From the NCBI GenBank assembly GCA_018389105.1, contig JACATO010000307.1, positions 1,451,001 to 1,515,000 on the forward strand: 64,000 nt of DNA, written 5' to 3'. This document shows positions 1 to 11,981 of this stretch, one piece after another. A program made the translations under genes and the position numbers. The notes beneath the pieces were generated by a model that searched no databases, was not told the origin of the DNA, and saw only the letters and a list, made by a program, of their open reading frames with translations. Origin of the DNA: Nautilus pompilius (lineage: Eukaryota > Mollusca > Cephalopoda > Nautilida > Nautilidae). Numbering within the stretch: position 1 is the stretch's first letter; each line of letters begins with the position of its first letter.

Positions 1-76
1 GTTGTTAAATTACACAACCAGGAGAGAATAATGAATCCTTAAATATCAACTTAGTCATTGAATTTGATGGTGTATG

Positions 77-107
<31 letters not shown>

Positions 108-157
108 GTTTCTATATCAAAGTTATGACAGACTTTTAAACATTAAAATGCTATTAA
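1..157. repeat. AT-rich flank with (TTTA)n microsatellite
   Basis: AT-rich sequence with a TTTA tetranucleotide run at about 78-110. No coding signal is visible. It directly precedes the first pogo-like copy. Confidence 0.8.
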
Positions 158-1288
158 AATAAGTTGATACTTCTTGGAAGTCTAGGCTTTGACACACAAA
201 ATCAACTTATTTATGTATAATCATTGAAAATGCTCTAAAGAAAAAAATACCAACAGAAAAAATCATTGCCCAGTACATTTGTCGATTGAGTGAAAAGTCA
301 ATTGTTAATGCTCACACTGAAGCATGCAAAATTATCAAGTCACTTAACCAGCATCTGCTAATAAATAAGTTGTTAAGTTTGTTGAAGAAAATGGTAGTAA
401 TATGACCACACAGAGAAAATACAGTGTCACTGAGAAATTTGTTAGGGAGTTACGGACTGGCGTAAAGTGAAGGATATGTTATGGACTACAAAGAAAACCA
501 AAAAGGCAATTTGTGGTTGCAAAACTAGGTGGACTAACATTGAGGATAAGTTGGAGGAATATGTGCTAATCCAACATACCGAGTGTTGTGGGCCTTAGCA
601 CTGTACAGATGATACTAAATGCCAAACAAATTGTAGCCAACGGTCACTTTTTTTTTTTGCATTTCTTTACATTTCTCCTTATCTTTCTATTGCTGGTGTA
701 CAGAATTCACCGTGGTGGTTTTCCATGTTTTTGTACCATATTATCCAATCAAAGAACAGCTGAGCATTTTGACCTTCATGCTAGCCTAGTTGTGAACCCC
801 AAATGTTGAACAACTTGAAACTGAGCCGAATATTGACTTGTGATATAAAAATGAAATTGTGAGTTGCATTTCTGAATCAGTTTACTGCAGTGTGTCAAAA
901 CCAAATGAAATGTTGAAGATAGATAAAATTGACACGTGTTTTTTTTTTTTAAGTAAGTGATTCAACACATTGCAAATGACATGGGATCACCTGATGAGCA
1001 GTGATTTAAAAAGACACCAGTCTTTTGATACCAGAATTGATGATAATGTTTGCAGTTTATTTTAAATATCTCTCAATGATTATAAATGTTGAAAAACTGT
1101 TTCTACACCTCATTTATCTGGAAGATTATCCCACAAAGTGTACTTCAAGAGCCTGGAAGTATCATAGACAGTGATGCAATGTGACAGCATTTTGAGGGAT
1201 TTCCTGTACTGTTTTAACTGATTGAAAGTTTGGCTAATTATCTTAGTTGATTAACTTATCTATGAATGATGGACAGAATAATGGGAAA
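158..1288 (+). mobile_element. Pogo-like DNA transposon fragment, copy 1 (inactive)
   Basis: Decayed element of the pogo branch of Tc1/mariner. The forward strand around 380-640 reads, with frameshifts and stops, through a helix-turn-helix/CENP-B-type DNA-binding region: FVEENG, then RKYSVTEKFVREL, then TRWTNIEDKLEEYVL and GLSTVQMILNAKQIVANG. The last two match the 'RWPELEDRLEQWV ... STVQIRLKAKALA' block of pogo-like transposases. The open frame at 588-809 is only the tail of this block running into junk. No DDE catalytic domain can be read after it. The 5' end around 158-230 resembles a pogo terminus (ATAAGT...GACACACAAAATCAACTTAT). A second, almost identical copy lies at 10,775-11,981. Compared with that copy, this one lacks about 56 bp near 283. 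The shared sequence stops at about 1,288 without a recognisable 3' inverted repeat. Confidence 0.7.
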
Positions 1289-2936
1289 ATTCTACCTTTA
1301 CTCCACATCAAGTGTGTGTGTAAGATACTTAATTTCTTTTTAATAGTATAAACCATTGTAGCTACAATGTAACAAAATTCATTTATAGGTCTCCTGGAAA
1401 TGGATGGTTCTCTAAAACTCTCTTAAACCTTAAAAGGAAACATTTATCTGAAATGAAACACCCACCTTTTTTTCAGATTATTTAATTCCTGGTCACTAGT
1501 TAGTTGGATATTTTTGACTCACCTATAATTTTATGAAACTTGTTTTCTTTGGTTTTTCTGTCGCTCTTTTTATTATTATTATTTTTTTTTTATGATAATA
1601 TATTTGATTTATAACAAGTATGTTACCTGCCATTAAGGGTACATCACCTAATGTTCTGAAAGAAAAAAAATGTTTGAATGGAAAGCTGACAGGGGAGATC
1701 AGAATCTTACAAACTAACAAATAGCTAAGCTAATAATGATACACATAGAAAACTAAACTATGCTTTCTTATCTTAGGATATAATCTTTAAAAAATTTAAT
1801 ATCTTTTATGGAAAGAATGCATTATAAAACTATTGAAGGGAGTTTTTACTTTGATATACATTTTTTATTAGATAACTTACCTGTAAGTACTGCAGCTCCA
1901 TTGTTTACTAACATTACATTTGCCTTGGGCTAGCATAAAGCAGGAGTCATACATTTTGTGAAAATCAATTTGGATTATGCTTGCTCTTCAGGAGCAAGTC
2001 AAACAGTTTTGTCTTCAAAGAGACTAAGCAAAGTGTTTTAGTAAAGTACAAAATTATCTTATGAAAAATCAAAATTTAAATTTATACAAATTGTAATTGT
2101 TAATTTTACTGTTATTGCTCTATCTGGATTTTTGTAGCTACAATTATTAAGAAAATAAAATAAAATTTAATGAATTAAATCATTTTTATATCAAAGCTTT
2201 TGTATATTAATGGTAATAATTATTTTGGTGTTTTATCTCAAATGTTTGTATGTACATATGAGTGTAATTAATGTAGGTACATAGTTTTCATATTTAAGAT
2301 GCTTGTGCATTGTATTCAGCAGCAGACATTTATGTTTTCACCTTAAATTTATTTGAAGTATCCCATAAATGTATCTATAAAATTTCCCACAGAATTAATA
2401 TAAATTTGTATGCATTTGAGAGGATGCACGTGCACACTTATTTTTTTTAAAAAAACAAAATCCCTAGAATTTTCTTTTTGCCACTGAATTCAAGTTGGCA
2501 TTTCTTTTTTTTCTTTTCCTCTGACTGTTTTATCTCTCTAACTTTCATGGTTACTGGGAGGATAAAGAAAAGAAGTAAAATGAAATGTTTCAGTCAGTTT
2601 GCATATGTCAAAACTTGGGTTTGATTTTCATTTTTTTTCAATCTCTTAATAATCTTTATAGCATAATCCTTGTTGCCAGGAATAAATTCCATGCTCTGCT
2701 GCTTTAAATTGTAACAGGTATCTTCAAGCTTTTAGGTTTCGTTAGATTTCACTCCTCTTATCTATGCATCATGTATATCCCAATAAAATTACTTTGAATA
2801 GATCTTCAGAGAGGACATCAGAAAGACCTAATGTTTGTTTGTTCTAATCTAGAATTAACTCAGCAATTGCATAGCAAGTTTAATAAAGATTTTTTTTTTT
2901 TAATTGATACAATTGGTTTGGATTAATTCTATAAGA
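1289..2936. other. AT-rich DNA, nothing recognised
   Basis: High A+T with poly-T tracts (for example around 1,565-1,592). Short open frames on both strands look random. No transposon motif, RNA gene or convincing splice pair was seen. Confidence 0.6.
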
Positions 2937-5026
2937 CCCAGTGTATGATATATCATACATAGCAGGTTTATCTTCTTGGGCATTACAGGAGTTGCTTCCC
3001 TTGTGATCTATTTTGATCTGAGCACATTTCTGCTATGTTCCTCCTGGCTGGCTAGCATTTTTTTTTTGTGATTTTTTTTTTTTTTAAGAAAATTTACAAA
3101 AGTGAGGAAATGCCACCAAAGAGATGATACTTAACAGCTGACGAAGTGACACATCTTATTCTTCACAACATCCCAGATGATGGAATTAATAGTGAAATAG
3201 AATTATGAGAAGATGTGTATGATTCTCAACCATGTGGGGAAATTGAAGTAACTGTGGTATCTTCAATAAGAAATTGTTGTCATATGAATGTTAACAACTA
3301 TCATGCTGGGCAAAATGCTGATAGTGATTAGTATGAAGCTGTATTTTCTATAGATTCGTGTCACTTTTCTCAAACACTAGAGGTAGGATCATTCTACACG
3401 AAGGCAAAAGAGCATTTGATTTTTCTTTTCGTTTTTTGTTGATGAATGAAGAAATGATCACCCTGTTTGCTCATGAGACAAACAGATATGCAGAACAGGA
3501 ACATCTGAAGAAAGCAATTCCTGCCTGGACTGCAGTGACAGAGGAAGAAATATTAAATTTGTTTGGTTTTATTCTCTCAATAGAAGTCATCAGACTGCTT
3601 GAAATAGACTTTTGGAGTATGACTTCCTAGAAATAGAACAAATATCTGAAAGAATGCTACCAAATTGATTCATAGGATATCCTGATACATTTTCATAACC
3701 ACAACAATGAAGATGTGCCTCCACTGGGTGACATCTCCAAGACAAATTCTCCAAAGTACTAAATTTTCTGAACATGACTGATTAAGCTTCAGGTAACATA
3801 CGATGCATACCCTCAAGTAGCAATGATAAAGCACTGATCCCTTTCAAAATCTGCCTATCTATGAAGCAGTATATGTCCATGAAGGCAAACAAGTGGGCCA
3901 TCAGATTTTAGTTACTGTTTGATTATTTACAAGATATATTCTCAATCTGAAATTGTACAAGAAGTAGACCTGGCATATTGTGTTGTCACAGATCTAATGG
4001 AGGCTTATTACTATCGACATCATCAGGTGTACTCAAAACTTTTTCACTTTGGCTAACCTAGCAGAGACATATGTGAGAATAAGATTTGTCTTTACAGTAC
4101 CTTGAGAGGAGGAAGGAAAGACTTGCTAAACAACTAAATAATGGAGAGATGTTTGGCAAACTTCAACATTGAAACCACTATCCATGAGGAAAAGGCCAAA
4201 AGACTGTGATTGTATGGATGGATAGGAATGCTTGTGCACTTTTTGTCCACCATGCACCCTGCCCCATCCACTGAAGATTGACCAGCAGTGAAATTTTGCA
4301 AGAAAGATGGAAGAATTTTAGATGCTACTTTCCCTGCTTTTGTGACTGGGTACAATCATTTTATGGCTGTAGTTTATCTCACTGAGCAAGAAATGGTAGT
4401 TAGAAATTCTTTGACATCCTGGACAGGTTAGTAGTTGATTGGTCGTTCTCACATTCTGCAGTCTGAATTCCCAAAACACAACCAGCGGCCACAAAAGGAC
4501 TTTAGACCAACACTGATTAACACCATGGTGGGAGACAGAAAGAAGGGTAGGCATAGGCCTCTGTAAAGATAGGAACTGCAGGAGACACATCATGAGTGCC
4601 ACTATTTACAATATCTTACTGTGAATGACTGATAAACCTATAGAATGCCAATGTGTGCAGTGCAAGACAAGGAGAAACATTTAGTTCTGACTATCTGTGC
4701 AACCCTTTGTATGGAGCAATATCACAGCAAGTTACTTTTAATTAATCAGAGTTTGGAGTACATTTGGCTTATCTGGCGTGAGGTATGCAAATATGTTAAT
4801 AATTCTATAATTTTTATGGATTTTGGTAAAGACATTTTTTGCAACAATCATCTATCTAAATGTGCGATGAATAAAATGTACTTAAGTTGATGAAAATTGG
4901 ATAGGTTGCTTTTTCATAATGCTAATTTCTGTGCTTTTTACCCGCCAAACTAGTAATAAATATCACCATGTAATAATTGGGTTGTGGGCTGGCTCAACTG
5001 ACTGACCTAATTTGGACCCTAATGGG
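2937..5026 (+). mobile_element. PiggyBac-like DNA transposon, copy 1 (decayed)
   Basis: The element carries a broken piggyBac transposase (see 3,110-4,890). Its 3' end is inferred by comparison with the inverted copy at 41,298-42,289. Both end in a related terminal motif, here GACCTAATTTGGACCCTAATGGG followed by TTAG; the other copy ends ...CTAATGTGGGCACAAATGGG followed by a perfect TTAA. PiggyBac elements insert at TTAA and have termini beginning CCC/GGG. The 5' end is less certain: a CCC at 2,937 is proposed because sequence from about 2,990 (GAGTTGCTTCCCTTGTGAT) aligns with the 5' UTR of the second copy. Confidence 0.7.
3110..4890 (+). pseudogene. PiggyBac (PGBD4-like) transposase pseudogene
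   Basis: A DDD transposase of the piggyBac family, about 590 codons long and so close to the family's usual length, but broken by many stops and frameshifts. The start is ATG at 3,110: MPPKR, stop, then YLTADEVTHLILHNIPDDG, an N-terminal acidic/helical lead. At 3,440-3,620 comes the best-kept block: EEMITLFAHETNRYAEQ ... WTAVTEEEILNLFGFIL ... DFWSM, the piggyBac 'ETNRYA ... EI.AFLG' signature. Near 3,823 NDKALIPFK...MKQYM corresponds to the 'DEQMIPFKGR..LKQYMP' catalytic block, with the Asp kept but the neighbouring Glu and Gly-Arg changed. At 4,025-4,120 HHQVYSKLF and STLRGGRKDL replace 'VYFDNFF' and 'GTVR..RKGLP', so the second catalytic Asp is lost. The C-terminus at 4,645-4,740 (MPMCAVQDKEKH...CMEQYHSK) is the cysteine-rich zinc-finger tail. 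No function is expected. Confidence 0.8.
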
Positions 5027-6373
5027 TTAGATCTCTCATTTCTTCTGTTCTGTAACCCCTTATCTTTCTATAGAAGCTAAAGCACAGATACATTTTCACT
5101 TTGCAGAGTATCACTCATCATAGAATGTGGAATGTTAGTCCCAAAATTTTAAATGATGAAAGAAATCATTAGAAATCTTTTGATTAGAAGTGGAAGGAGA
5201 ACAGTGTTTGAAGAAGAAGCCCATATAGACAGGATAAAATGTTTCTGAAAAGCAAGAGAAACCACACTCCTGAGTAGAATAGATTGGGTTAGATCCTAAT
5301 TGGAACAGAACTACTGTTACCTGCATGGCAAGCTTGTGTTTGATCTCAGTGCTTAGCTACCACCACACATGATTATGTCTTCTTCATATCATTTTATACA
5401 TAGTAGATATGTATTAAACACAGATGTTAAATTGCCTTTTACTGATATTTTTGAAATAATACAATCAATATTAGTAGCACTATACTCCACTGAAAAATTT
5501 AACTACAGATGTACTAATAATAAATTCCAAATAAATGTAATTTGAAACCTAATAGGATAAAGAAGCATTAAAAAACAATCTAATCCCAAGATTTTCCAGA
5601 ATTCAAATTAACAATAACATCTAAAAGGCTTATTTCCTGCAATAAGAATGCAATTTTGCAAGGAGTATCAAATTTATTATATGCATGGAATCCACAATAT
5701 CATTCAACTATATACTATATATTTATAGATCTATAATGGCACTTTAACACAAAATATCAATTAATGATTAGTGATGGATTTATTCTATTATTAACCATTT
5801 TTCAAGTGAAAATTACATTGTTAGGATTTGGTGCTTCATTTGTTCTTTCTGTTTACAGCTTTTTTTTACAACAATGATGTTAAATCATGAATAATCATTG
5901 ATTTGAAAAAAATATTCTGTTAATGGCTTGAAATTTAATTTATAAAAGTGTTTACATATGCGTGCATGCACAAAGCCATACTTTTTTGCATGATCTAAAT
6001 GGTCCATTCATTTACAAATTGAATTATAGAGATATATATTTTTATTTTGCCTTGCTTACAACAGAACTAATATTTTTCAAGCAATTTATTTATATTATAA
6101 TTAAAATGTAATTAACTTCACCGATAACAAATTTAAATAATTTTGTTAATTTTTTTTTTAGTAGTACTTGTGTATAGTAATAGTTTTGTAGCCAAGATTG
6201 CATAAAATTAATTTAATAGAAAAAAAATAGTGTTTTTCTGAAACCAATTAATTGGTTAAAATAAAATGGTATAGAAAATATAAAGAATTGAAAATAAAAA
6301 GGCATATATTTTGATAATCAGTAAGAGTGATTAGATTTGTAAAATAGTATAAGATAATAATATTGCATTAAAG
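5027..6373. other. AT-rich DNA with an unclassified GC-richer patch
   Basis: 5,030-5,400 is somewhat richer in G+C than its surroundings and could be another old repeat. The minus strand of 5,270-5,370 has a weak tRNA A-box-like TAGCTAAGCAC, but no convincing B box. From 5,400 to 6,373 there is only AT-rich sequence. Confidence 0.45.
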
Positions 6374-7109
6374 CAGTGGTTCCCAACCTTCTTGGACTTG
6401 TGGACCTTTTTCTAATACTCAAAAGACCTGCAACACCCTGCTACACTTCCATAATTGAAAAAAAATCAAAGAATAAATTTAGCAAAAAAACCACATAAAT
6501 AAGAGTTTTATTTGAATATATTGACAGTTTGGAGCCCAAGTCTGCCTAAAATCAAGCTTGCTAGAGTGCGTCTGGCTGAAGTCACAGTCCAGTTCTTGTA
6601 GCATGCTCTGCCCCAGGCATCGTGGTCTGAGTCTTTTAGCTGCAGGTCCCAATGGCATCAGCCAATGGGAGCACGGCTCAATTGTGTCAGTCCTACTGTG
6701 GTAACAGGGTAACAGTTCAAGTTCCGGCCTTTGTCGCCAGCAGGTATTGTCTGTGTTTCTATGAGAGTGGCAGAGCGACAGGAAGCCAGGAGGGGCCAGT
6801 GATGCATGTGTGTTACTTCAGAGGCCTGTGATGCAACCAGGAGTGCCTGCCATGGGAGACAAGCCTTACACCTTTGGTGCTTGGCCTCCCATCGGTGATA
6901 CTGGCGTATTGGATGCAGGGTAATTTTTGTATACTTTTTCTGGAAAAAAGTGCATCTTATAAACCAGCAAATATGGTACATATAAACAAAACATATACAT
7001 ATCACTAACAGTTTCTTGACTCAGTCATACGACAAAAATTGAAACTTCCAGGGTTCTGCGACCCCCCTCCCCCCTGAGGGGATCACAACCAACTGGTTGT
7101 GAACCACTG
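6374..7109. mobile_element. Non-autonomous hAT element with 8-bp TSD
   Basis: The element is bounded by terminal inverted repeats CAGTGGTTCCCAACC (6,374-6,388) and GGTTGTGAACCACTG (7,095-7,109), differing at one position of 15. It is flanked by CATTAAAG (6,366-6,373) and CATTAGAG (7,110-7,117), an 8-bp target duplication with one mismatch. The CAGTGGTT terminus and 8-bp duplication are standard for the hAT superfamily. At 736 bp it has no transposase domain, so it would depend on an autonomous relative. The interior (about 6,530-6,900) is distinctly GC-richer than the flanks. The minus-strand open frame across it (6,658-7,005) shows no family signature. Confidence 0.88.
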
Positions 7110-10100
7110 CATTAGAGAAATATGTTTCAAATGCTATCATTTTGTTTATCTTATTGACTAGAGTGTACAAAGGGTTTACTGGAAAAAAAAACAATCTTTG
7201 TATCATTATGAATTAATTTTATTTGATTTATATACTGTATAATTGATTTATGTTTAGAAATTCATGCTGTACTTCTTTCACTGTCACTTGCTTTATCAAG
7301 AATTATTAGTGAATGCTTTTTACATTAAATCAGCAGAATTGCTATTTTTTGTGCAACTGGTTGGTGAACATGGAATATCCCATACTGCTTTCACGGGTAG
7401 ATAAATCTATTTAATGAGACATGTTTACAGCTTTGTATTGATCTTTGACATACTGTTGTCAAAAGAACCTTGTTATGTGTTGAATGCTATTACTTAGTTT
7501 ATCTGCACTCTACTTGCTGATTGACAATAGAAATAGTTTTAATCTGATATAACGTACAAATTTAAATTATATTCTCAGCTCACAGTATGTATAGTCTATT
7601 ACATGTCTGTCAAAAATATGTTTGCATTAATAAACTGAATAATAATAACTTTTATCTTGACACACGTCAAGATACATGAAGCTGTAGTATTTTTTATGTG
7701 CCAAAAATTGAAATCTCGCTGTTTAATCTTCACTATTGTAATCAATGTCTTCAAAACTGGCATGTACGGTATATATTAAATTATTTCTAACACTTGGATC
7801 AGACATTTAAAAACTTACTTATGTGTGTCTAATATCACAAAAGTGATTTTCCAGTTAAATGATAATGTAGACTTTCCAACTGATCTTTTCAGTGTCAAAC
7901 TGAATGTGATATTGTTTTTTTCTGTTGTTATTGTTCACCCTAAATCACGACTTCAGTCAGATGCAAATTAGTGTAAAAAAGCATCTTCTCTTTCTGGTCC
8001 ATGGTGATGTCAACTGCTCAGTTTTGATTACATCTGGTGATGCACTGGACATCTGTTGATAACATAATCTCAGGATCTGCAGGATTTTTTCTGGGATGGG
8101 TGGGTGACAGAATGACAAATGTCTGCAGGATAAATTATAGTGGGGAGTGAAAATTGACAAAATAATATCAAGTGCAGAGAATATGCATTGTGATGAAAGC
8201 ATACTAATGTCAAAAAATAGAAAAGATAAATAATTGTTTTTTTTTTTTTTCCTTAACAAAGGTGTTTGATTTTGATCATTGATTTTCTCTATGTAGAATT
8301 ATTTCATGTTTGTTCAGAATTATTGTTTAAAAATTTTATTTATTTTTAGACATTGGTATGCTTCCTTTGTTATTGTGATACCCCATTAGAGCTGTCAATA
8401 ATGAGACAAAAGAAAACATTTTTATTCAATACAAATTGTAAATAAGTTTGTGCTTGTTAGTTGTAATTTTTGCTCTATGAGCATTTAACATACAAAATCC
8501 AGATAAAGAATTATCTGCCACTGTTGACCCCAGCAATTCTTTTACCCTTCTCATTGTGCTAAATCTTGCCCTCCATTTGTGGATGCCCATAAACATGTTA
8601 TATGGTTTCCATTACTTGCCTGTACCGCTTGCACAGTGGTGGTTCACCCATTCATATCATTCATGATCATTAAAACAGGTGTGATTGAGGTGGCAATGAC
8701 TACTATAACTTGGTAACTTCAATCCAACCCCTGAATTGAGTCCTTGGCCATTTTGTATCTACCTTATGCTCTACTGAATTGTCAAAGAGAGCCAGCAACT
8801 CTGGAGACTTAGCAACTCTCAGTCATAAAAATTAAGATGGTAGATCTTCCTATCAGGCTAAGTAAGTCTTCTGAATGTAAAATTTTCAAAATCTTCATTC
8901 TTTTCTTCAATCATTTAATCAAAACCCTATTCATGATTTTTCCAGTTCTCTTTTGCAGAAATATTGTATATCTATCTGAAAATATGAACAGTTTTTTTAA
9001 GTATGAAAAGTAGATTAGAATTAAGGCAATTTTCTTTAACACCTTAATGTTCTCAAATAATGGCTTTAGCTTATTTGGCAATTAATCAATCAAATTTTCA
9101 CTTACTCCTTGATTCTTACACTTGAAAATAAAGTTATGTTTTAGGCGAATTTAAGTAATGTAGATTAATGATCCGGTACTTTTGTTGAAATTGTTAGGCT
9201 TTCTTTTTTACTTTTTTAAATTATGCTTGAATTAACTGGTCTTCTTTTAAATGCATTAGTCTTAGAAATTGCATTAATGTGAACAAACACCAGAAGATTG
9301 ATTTTCTCTTTTTTTTTATTTAACTTCACTTAATGGTAGGCGGCTTTTAGTATTATTTATTCACCATATATTTCTGCTTGTGCAGTTTGAAACAATCTGT
9401 AGTGTTTGTTTGTTTTTTTTTTAAATTAAATATATACATGTATATTACTTTTACTTTGCTTTCATCAGAAAGGAAAACTAAATCATTTTATTAAGATTAA
9501 TGAATTTTTGTTTTTTTTATAATGCTAACTCTAGTTTGTGTTTTTTACGTATTATTTTCTGTCACTGTTACTACCAGCTATCATAAAAGTACTGGTAACA
9601 GAAGCCCACTTTTAAAATTTTTTTTTAATACCAAATCAAAACAGCTATGTTTATGAGGTAACTTAGACATAAAGGGAAAAAAAGGTTTACATCAGCAAAA
9701 TGATATAAATTACTAAGCTTAAAGGGGATATTTTCTAAAATTATAAGATGAAGATAGATAAAAATTACTCAATTTTAGTTACAAAATAAATCAGCTTAAT
9801 AATTTCAAATTTCGAATTATAGAAAAAAAAACATTAAAAATATAAAATATCATATTGTGTCCAAAATCCACCAATAATGTTACAGCATCTCTTTATCCAG
9901 AGTCGTATCCCTTTCACATTGCATGAGAAATGTAAACGTATTACAAGTCCTGAAAAACTATTCTATTAAATGAAATTTTTTTCAGGAATAGGATCAGCTG
10001 AATAAAATTCTTAATAAACTAGTTTTATTATCAAAAGATTGCCAGCTTCAATTTAAATTTTGGTCTCTTGAATATTTTAATTCACAGAATTTAGGTTAAA

Positions 10101-10774
10101 AAGAGATTCTATACAGATGCCATTGAATTTTTTAAAAACTTTGTTAAGTAACCATAGAAATTCAAGCATCATTTGTTTTATTACATTTGCTATATATGCC
10201 TTACTAAGCAAAGTTATGAATGCTAAATGTGTCAGAGCCATAAATAATTTTACTTAATGTCCATTTTAAGGTAGAGTCATTTATAAAACTTAAAAGCTTT
10301 GTCTCTTTGACTATCCATAACTGTTTACAAGTTAAATTCTAATATTAATGACACTATGATTGAATTATTTCCTAATGTTTATGTAAAACATCTTGTCACA
10401 GCAGATAAGAATAGAAAATGTTTTTCTACAATAGGCTTTAAAATGTAAAGTGTGTGCACTTTAACTTATCTCATATGATGCTAATATATGTGTATTATAA
10501 GGTTAACATCAGGAAGAACAGGAGCTGATAATATACAAAACAATTTTCAGCATCAGAATTACTTTTATCAATATTAATATCATTATCGCAGTGGTTGTTT
10601 GAGATTAGAGAATGCCCAACATAATTTATTTTGCATCATAGCTTCTACCACCTTTTAACAGTCTGTTTCATCTTGGTGCCTAAACAACCTTAGTGTATTA
10701 CTCATGCTGTTTCACTTGAACAAAATTTTTAAAATGTTAAATGAAATAATTATCAATATAAGATTAACAATATA
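7110..10774. other. AT-rich intergenic or intronic DNA
   Basis: Mostly AT-rich with poly-T runs. A GC-richer segment at about 8,520-8,850 has no inverted repeats, transposase motifs or open frame that I recognise and may be an old repeat. Nothing else is supported. Confidence 0.55.
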
Positions 10775-11981
10775 CTGTACTTTTTGGGTTATAAGTCAGT
10801 ACTTTCTACTTGGAAGTCTAGATTTTGACACACAAAATCAACTTATTTATGTATAATCATTGAAAATGCTGTGAAGAAAAAAATACCAAACTGCAAATCG
10901 TGCTGTTTCTGAAATAAACTGTAAAATTGTTTATCTGAAAAAACTACAGAAAAAATCATTGCCCAGTACATTTGTCGATTGAGTGAAAAGTCAATTGTTA
11001 ATGCTCACACTGAAGCATGCAAAATTATCAAGTCACTTAACCAGCATCTGCTAATAAATAAGTTGTTAAGTTTGTTGAAGAAAATGGTAGTAATATGACC
11101 ACACAGAGAAAATACAGTGTCACTGAGAAATTTGTTAGGGAGTTACGGACTGGCGTAAAGTGAAGGATATGTTATGGACTACAAAGAAAACCAAAAAGGC
11201 AATTTGTGGTTGCAAAACTAGGTGGACTAACATTGAGGATAAGTTGGAGGAATATGTGCTAATCCAACATACCGAGTGTTGTGGGCCTTAGCACTGTACA
11301 GATGATACTAAATGCCAAACAAATTGTAGCCAACGGTCACTTTTTTTTTTTGCATTTCTTTACATTTCTCCTTATCTTTCTATTGCTGGTGTACAGAATT
11401 CACCGTGGTGGTTTTCCATATTTTTGTACCATATTATCCAATCAAAGAACAGCTGAGCATTTTGACCTTCATGCTAGCCTAGTTGTGAACCCCAAATGTT
11501 GAACAACTTGAAACTGAGCCGAATATTGACTTGTGATATAAAAATGAAATTGTGAGTTGCATTTCTGAATCAGTTTACTGCAGTGTGTCAAAACCAAATG
11601 AAATGTTGAAGATAGATAAAATTGACACGTGTTTTTTTTTTTTAAGTAAGTGATTCAACACATTGCAAATGACATGGGATCACCTGATGAGCAGTGATTT
11701 AAAAAGACACCAGTCTTTTGATACCAGAATTGATGATAATGTTTGCAGTTTATTTTAAATATCTCTCAATGATTATAAATGTTGAAAAACTGTTTCTACA
11801 CCTCATTTATCTGGAAGATTATCCCACAAAGTGTACTTCAAGAGCCTGGAAGTATCATAGACAGTGATGCAATGTGACAGCATTTTGAGGGATTTCCTGT
11901 ACTGTTTTAACTGATTGAAAGTTTGGCTAATTATCTTAGTTGATTAACTTATCTATGAATGATGGACAGAATAATGGGAAA
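10775..11981 (+). mobile_element. Pogo-like DNA transposon fragment, copy 2 (inactive)
   Basis: Nearly base-for-base copy of 158-1,288, sharing the same stops, frameshifts and even the same poly-T lengths. Its 5' end is more complete. The start CTGTACTTTTTGGGTTATAA at about 10,774, followed by AGTCAGTACTTT, resembles the 'TATAAGTCGACC' termini of pogo elements. It keeps about 56 bp (near 10,890-10,946) that copy 1 has lost. The helix-turn-helix/CENP-B-like block is at about 11,090-11,335. Visible differences in the shared core are very few: for example CTAGATTTT versus CTAGGCTTT, and CCATATTT versus CCATGTTT. Identity ends at about 11,981. Confidence 0.7.

Noticed and set aside
588-809. Identical 73-codon ORF present twice (also 11,281-11,502) as a possible conserved gene
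   Set aside because: Its first ~18 residues are the end of a pogo CENP-B-like domain. The remainder is T-rich filler, and identity is explained by the element copies.
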